Of a DNA stretch of 18,380 bases, positions 14,646 to 18,380 are shown one piece after another. Each line of letters starts with the position of its first letter. Position 1 is the first letter of the stretch. The translations under genes and the position numbers were made by a program. The stretch is taken from the NCBI GenBank assembly GCA_028875175.1, contig JAPPFO010000015.1:42556-60935 (forward strand), in the 5' to 3' direction. Source of the stretch: Chloroflexota bacterium (lineage in GTDB: Bacteria; Chloroflexota; UBA11872). The notes beneath the pieces were generated by a model that had not been told where the DNA came from, did no database searches, and saw only the letters and a program-made list of their open reading frames with translations.

Positions 14646-15281
14646 ATGGCTGACAACCTCGAAACCACCGTCGCCTTCTGGTACCTGGCCATCGCGGCCG
14701 TAGGCGCCGGCGCGCTGATGCTGGTTGCGCGCAACCCGGTCCACTCGGCCATTTCCCTCGTGATCGTCATCTTCCACGTGGCCGGACTCTTCGTGATCCT
14801 GGGCGCCGGCTTCCTGGCCGTGGCCCAGATCGCCATCTACGCCGGCGCCATTGTCGTGCTGTTCCTCTTCACCCTGATGATGCTCGACATGCGGCGCCTT
14901 CCGGAGGAACGCGTGACGCACCGCCAGATCTGGCTGGGCATTCCCCTGGGGATCCTGCTGGCGATCGAAGGCGTAGTTGTGAGCGTTGGCACGCCGGAGA
15001 TCAGCGCCTCGATTAAGGGCACGTTCCCGCCGGCCACCGTTTCGGAACTGGGTGGAAGCACCCAGGCCCTGGCCGTATCGTTATTCAACGAGTTCACCCT
15101 GCCATTCCTCGGGGCCAGCGTCCTCCTGACGGCCGCCACCATCGGCGCCATCGTGCTGGCGCGACGGGTCGAGGCACATGAACAAGCCGACTACCCGCAG
15201 GCGGCGGAAGCCTCGTCGCCGGACGACACACCGGCCGAGCCCGGCCCCGCCGAACCTGTGCTTGAAGAGTCCGCCCGATGA
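14646..15281 (+). CDS. nuoJ: NADH-quinone oxidoreductase subunit J
   Basis: This 211-aa membrane subunit lies at the junction between the quinone module and the antiporter-like subunits. Five transmembrane helices are predicted. The characteristic third-helix segment IAIYAGAIVVLFLFTLMML, preceded by NPVHSAISLVIVIFHVAGLFVILG, identifies the family. The start at 14646 (MADNLETTVAFWYLA) matches the usual NuoJ N-terminus; an in-frame ATG at 14613 would add 11 arginine- and proline-containing residues. Neither has a good Shine-Dalgarno. After the last helix is a hydrophilic tail of about 35 residues rich in Pro, Glu, Asp and Ala, longer than in many NuoJ proteins. The end overlaps nuoK by ATGA. 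Confidence 0.93.
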   Translation: MADNLETTVAFWYLAIAAVGAGALMLVARNPVHSAISLVIVIFHVAGLFVILGAGFLAVAQIAIYAGAIVVLFLFTLMMLDMRRLPEERVTHRQIWLGIPLGILLAIEGVVVSVGTPEISASIKGTFPPATVSELGGSTQALAVSLFNEFTLPFLGASVLLTAATIGAIVLARRVEAHEQADYPQAAEASSPDDTPAEPGPAEPVLEESAR

Positions 15282-15577
15282 TGCTCAACGGCTTCCTGGT
15301 TGTCGGCGCCCTCCTGTTCGCGCTGGGCGCCACCGGCGTGCTGATTCGCCGCAACGCGATCGTCATGCTCATGTGCATCGAGCTCATGCTCCAGGGCGCC
15401 AACGTGACCCTAGCGGCCTTCTCGCGCTACCTGGACGACCAGGCCGGCTTCGTCCTCGTCGTCTTCTCGTTGACCGTCGCCGCCGCCGAGGTCGCCATCG
15501 GACTGGCAATCCTCGTGGCCCTCAGCCGGGTCTACCCGGTCGTCAACGTCGACCAGCTCGACAGCCTGAGCGGGTGA
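15278..15577 (+). CDS. nuoK: NADH-quinone oxidoreductase subunit K
   Basis: This 99-aa, three-helix membrane subunit is related to MrpC and takes part in the proton path of complex I. E35 (in CIELMLQGANVTL) and E71 (in TVAAAEVAIGLAI) correspond to the two essential membrane glutamates of E. coli NuoK (E36 and E72). The length is exactly typical. The gene starts with two ATG codons, and the first overlaps the nuoJ stop as ATGA. A 31-bp gap follows before nuoL. Confidence 0.96.
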   Translation: MMLNGFLVVGALLFALGATGVLIRRNAIVMLMCIELMLQGANVTLAAFSRYLDDQAGFVLVVFSLTVAAAEVAIGLAILVALSRVYPVVNVDQLDSLSG

Positions 15578-15593
15578 CGCGAGGTATGGAACG

Positions 15594-15608
15594 TGTGAGG
15601 ACCTCGGA
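15594..15608 (+). promoter_or_regulatory. Ribosome binding site region of nuoL
   Basis: GTGAGGACCTCGGA precedes the nuoL ATG, with GAGGA centred about 10 bases upstream. It is one of the few plausible Shine-Dalgarno sequences in the window. That fits nuoL being one of the few genes here separated from its predecessor by a real gap rather than coupled through a stop-start overlap. Confidence 0.45.
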
Positions 15609-17528
15609 ATGCTAGACGCGCCCTGGATCATTCCTTTGCTGCCGCTGCTGGCCTTCGCGGTCAACGGCTTGGCGGGGCGTCGCAGTCCGCGCTGGACCGG
15701 GTGGGTATCCACCCTCGCAATCCTCGGATCGTTCCTGGCCACCGTCGTGCTCTGGATCCAGAGCGTCGGCTCGGACAAGGACTCGTCGGTCCTCTACACC
15801 TGGGTCGCCAGCGGCGGCTTCGAGATCGAGATCGCATTCCTCACCGACGCGCTCACGGTCGTCATGCTGCTGGTCGTCACCGGCGTAAGCACGCTCGTCT
15901 CCATGTACGCCGTCGGCTACATGGACCACGACGCCAACAAGCCGCGCTTCTTCACCTGGATCCCGCTGTTCGTGTTCAGCATGATCATGCTGGTCATCTC
16001 CGACAACCTGCTCCAGCTCTTCATCTTCTGGGAGATGGTGGGGCTCTGCTCGTACCTGCTCATCGGCTACTGGTACGAGCGCGACAGCGCCAATGCCGCC
16101 GCCACCAAGGCCTTCCTGGTCAACCGGATCGGCGACTTCGGATTCGCCATCGGCATCATTCTGGCCTTCCACGAATTCGGCACGCTGCGCTACCGCGAAA
16201 TCTTCGACGGATTGGGTGCGGCGGACCCGCGCATGGTCACCGCCATCGCCTGCCTGCTCTTCATCGGTGCCATGGGCAAGTCCGCCCAGTTCCCCCTGCA
16301 TGTCTGGCTTCCCGACGCCATGGAAGGCCCGACCCCGGTCAGCGCCCTGATTCACGCCGCCACCATGGTCACGGCCGGCGTCTACCTGGTCGCCCGGCTC
16401 AACCCCGTGTATTCCGCGGCGCCCGCGGCGCTGCTGCTGGTCGCCGCCGTCGGAACCTTCACGGCCTTCCTCGCGGCCACCATCGCCCTCACCCAGACCG
16501 ACATCAAGCGCGTCCTCGCCTATTCCACCGTCAGCCAGCTTGGCCTGATGTTCCTGGCGGCCGGAGCTGGCGCCTACACGGTCGCGATCTTCCATCTGGC
16601 CACCCACGCCTTCTTCAAGGCCCTCCTGTTTCTCGGGTCGGGCAGCGTCATCCACGCAATGAATGACGAACAGGACATGCGCCAGATGGGCGGACTTCGA
16701 AGCAAGCTCCCCGTGACCTACGCCACCTTCATCATTGGTGGGCTGGCCCTGGCAGCCATCTTCCCGCTGGCCGGCTTCTGGAGTAAGGACGAGATCCTGG
16801 CCCTGACGCACCTCAAGGCCACGTCCGATCCCGGGTCCTCGCTATCGACCGATCACGGCGCCGGCATATTCTGGGTCTTTTACTTCACCGGTCTGGCCGT
16901 CTCGGTCATGACTGCCTTCTACACGTTCCGGATGATCGTCAAGACCTTCCACGGCCAGCCCCGCAACGCCGAACTGCACGCTCATGCGCACGAGTCGCCG
17001 AGGGTGATGACCGTGCCCCTGATCGTGCTGGCGGCTGGCGCGCTGCTCACCGGCGCTGTCCTGGGGATCCCGCCCGAGCACGGCATCATCCACGGCTACC
17101 TCAAGTACGCGGCCGGCATCGTTCACCTGGAAGGTGCCGGGCCGCCGGCAACGGTCGTCCTTGCCGTGATATCCACCGTCGCGGCCGGCGGCGGCCTCCT
17201 GCTCGCCCTTGGCGCTTACAGCCGCGGCATGGGCATCCCCGCGCTGGCGCGGCGAATCCTGCCGGGCGCGGAAACCCTGTTCCGCCAGAAGTGGTACATG
17301 GACCACATCGGCGATGGCTTCGGCGTCGCCTTCACCAAGGCCACGGCGATGATCTCCTGGGGCTTCGACGCCGGCGTGATCGACGGCATTGTCAACGGCG
17401 TCGGTCACCTGTCGCGCTTCACCGCCGGCCAGGTCCGCCGTCTGCAGACCGGCCAGGCCCAGAACTACGCCCTGCTGATGGTGGTTGGCCTGGTGCTGAC
17501 CGTGGGCAGCCTGGTGCTCTTTAGATGA
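15609..17528 (+). CDS. nuoL: NADH-quinone oxidoreductase subunit L (antiporter-like)
   Basis: This 639-aa distal proton-pumping subunit is homologous to Mrp antiporter MrpA. Key charged residues of the membrane proton path are in place: E142 in FWEMVGLCSYLLIG (E. coli E144), K224 in GAMGKSAQFPLHVWLPDAMEGPTPVSALIHAATMV (residues ~221-252), K300 in TDIKRVLAYSTVSQLG, K337 in HAFFKALLFLGSGSVIH and K393 in WSKDEIL (E. coli K399). The C-terminal ~150 residues include the long lateral amphipathic helix region and the final anchoring helix. The length is normal. It sits 31 bp after nuoK with its own plausible ribosome binding site and overlaps nuoM by ATGA. Confidence 0.96.
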   Translation: MLDAPWIIPLLPLLAFAVNGLAGRRSPRWTGWVSTLAILGSFLATVVLWIQSVGSDKDSSVLYTWVASGGFEIEIAFLTDALTVVMLLVVTGVSTLVSMYAVGYMDHDANKPRFFTWIPLFVFSMIMLVISDNLLQLFIFWEMVGLCSYLLIGYWYERDSANAAATKAFLVNRIGDFGFAIGIILAFHEFGTLRYREIFDGLGAADPRMVTAIACLLFIGAMGKSAQFPLHVWLPDAMEGPTPVSALIHAATMVTAGVYLVARLNPVYSAAPAALLLVAAVGTFTAFLAATIALTQTDIKRVLAYSTVSQLGLMFLAAGAGAYTVAIFHLATHAFFKALLFLGSGSVIHAMNDEQDMRQMGGLRSKLPVTYATFIIGGLALAAIFPLAGFWSKDEILALTHLKATSDPGSSLSTDHGAGIFWVFYFTGLAVSVMTAFYTFRMIVKTFHGQPRNAELHAHAHESPRVMTVPLIVLAAGALLTGAVLGIPPEHGIIHGYLKYAAGIVHLEGAGPPATVVLAVISTVAAGGGLLLALGAYSRGMGIPALARRILPGAETLFRQKWYMDHIGDGFGVAFTKATAMISWGFDAGVIDGIVNGVGHLSRFTAGQVRRLQTGQAQNYALLMVVGLVLTVGSLVLFR

Positions 17529-18380
17529 ACGGCATGACAACCGGCGAAGCCGCACTCGACTTCCCCATCCTGTCGCTGGCGCTCTGGCTGCCGCTCCTCA
17601 TCGGTCTTCCCATCATCGTGCTGGCGCGCAGCCGCAACGCCATTGTCGTGGGTGCGCTCATGGCCAGCCTGGCCCAGGCCGTGCTCGCCATCATCGTCAC
17701 GGTCACCTTCGACCACCAGGCCACCGGCTACCAGTTCGTTGAGAGCGCCGAGTGGATTCCCGCGCTGGGTATCTCTTACAAGCTCGGCGTGGACGGCGTC
17801 TCCATCCTTATGGTCCTGCTCACCGGCATCCTCGGACCACTCGTTGTCGCCGCCAGTTGGCTGACCATTCACCGGCGCGAGCGCGAGTTCTTCGCCGCCC
17901 TGATCACTCTCCAAACGGCCATGCTCGGCGTCTTCGTCACGCTGGACTTCATCCTCTTCTACGTCTTCTGGGAAATGGTCCTGATCCCGATGTACCTAAT
18001 GATCGGCGTCTGGGGCCACGAACGTCGCATTTACGCCACGATCAAGTTCTTCCTCTACACCTTCGCCGGCAGCGTCCTCATGCTGGTAGCCATCCTGGCC
18101 ATCCGCTTTACCACCGGCACGTTTGACATTGAGGCGATTCCGGAAGAAATGGCCGGAGCCTCGCAGATTCTCCAACGCTGGGTTTTCGTGGCCTTCTTCC
18201 TGGGCTTCGCCATCAAGGTTCCCATGTTTCCCTTTCACACCTGGCTGCCCGACGCACACGTCGAGGCGCCGACGGCGGGCAGCATGGTGCTGGCCGGCGT
18301 GCTGCTCAAGATGGGGGCCTACGGCTTCCTGCGCTTCCTGATACCCATGGCGCCCGACGCCGTGGACGAAGCTCGCGGAT
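17525..18380 (+). CDS. nuoM: NADH-quinone oxidoreductase subunit M (3' truncated by window)
   Basis: I translated this from the ATG at 17525, which overlaps the nuoL stop; the frame stays open for 285 codons to the window end. It is the second antiporter-like proton-pumping subunit. The protein opens MNGMTTGEAALDFPILS and then enters membrane helices. It carries E150 in YVFWEMVLIPMYLMIG (E. coli NuoM E144), K231 in GFAIKVPMFPFHTWLPDAH and K262 in LAGVLLKMGAYGF, all conserved proton-path residues, plus VEAPTAGSMVLAG, which separates NuoM from NuoL and NuoN. About 200 C-terminal residues and probably nuoN lie beyond the window. Confidence 0.95.
   Translation, partial: MNGMTTGEAALDFPILSLALWLPLLIGLPIIVLARSRNAIVVGALMASLAQAVLAIIVTVTFDHQATGYQFVESAEWIPALGISYKLGVDGVSILMVLLTGILGPLVVAASWLTIHRREREFFAALITLQTAMLGVFVTLDFILFYVFWEMVLIPMYLMIGVWGHERRIYATIKFFLYTFAGSVLMLVAILAIRFTTGTFDIEAIPEEMAGASQILQRWVFVAFFLGFAIKVPMFPFHTWLPDAHVEAPTAGSMVLAGVLLKMGAYGFLRFLIPMAPDAVDEARG

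Noticed and set aside
15612..16811. Minus-strand open frame (399 codons) opposite nuoL
   Set aside because: It is antisense to well-supported nuoL and encodes a low-complexity Gly/Glu/Asp/Gln-rich sequence without motifs. It is a compositional artefact.

Overview
The window is GC-rich bacterial chromosomal DNA, almost fully coding, with no mobile elements, CRISPR arrays, rRNA or recognisable tRNA genes. It encodes a Rex-type redox repressor, a family found in Firmicutes, Actinobacteria, Chloroflexota and Deinococcus-Thermus and generally absent from Proteobacteria. NuoC and NuoD are separate proteins, and canonical Shine-Dalgarno sequences are scarce. Together these suggest a Gram-positive-type or Chloroflexota-like lineage. 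This placement is an inference of low to moderate confidence.

Left part (1-3492, plus strand): the 3' end of lysS (class II lysyl-tRNA synthetase), then serS (seryl-tRNA synthetase), a cysteine synthase of the CysK/CysM family that overlaps serS by 10 bp, and a divergent TIM-barrel protein of the xylose-isomerase/endonuclease IV superfamily. An imperfect 12-bp hairpin precedes the TIM-barrel gene.

Middle part (3503-7549, minus strand): a hydantoinase A/5-oxoprolinase-type ASKHA ATPase without an adjacent B subunit, followed by a two-gene ABC exporter. The ATPase is DrrA/CcmA-like, and its ABC-2 permease partner is coupled to it through a TTGA overlap.

Right part (7724-18380, plus strand): rex, then a long respiratory complex I (NADH:quinone oxidoreductase) operon in the order nuoA-C-D-G-H-I-J-K-L-M, with nuoM cut by the window end. 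Most junctions are 4-bp ATGA overlaps or gaps of a few bases. An almost perfect Rex operator (TTGTGA-N6-TCACAA) lies 39 bp upstream of nuoA. The sequence therefore shows both a redox sensor and its probable target: Rex would repress complex I when NADH/NAD+ is low and release it when NADH accumulates.

The operon is unusual in composition. nuoB (carrier of cluster N2) is missing from its normal place between nuoA and nuoC, and nuoE/nuoF are missing between nuoD and nuoG. The nuoG product has formate-dehydrogenase-like architecture with an apparent extra [4Fe-4S] motif, but it lacks the catalytic Cys/Sec of formate dehydrogenases. The missing subunits must be encoded elsewhere, or the complex is atypical. 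This cannot be decided from the window.
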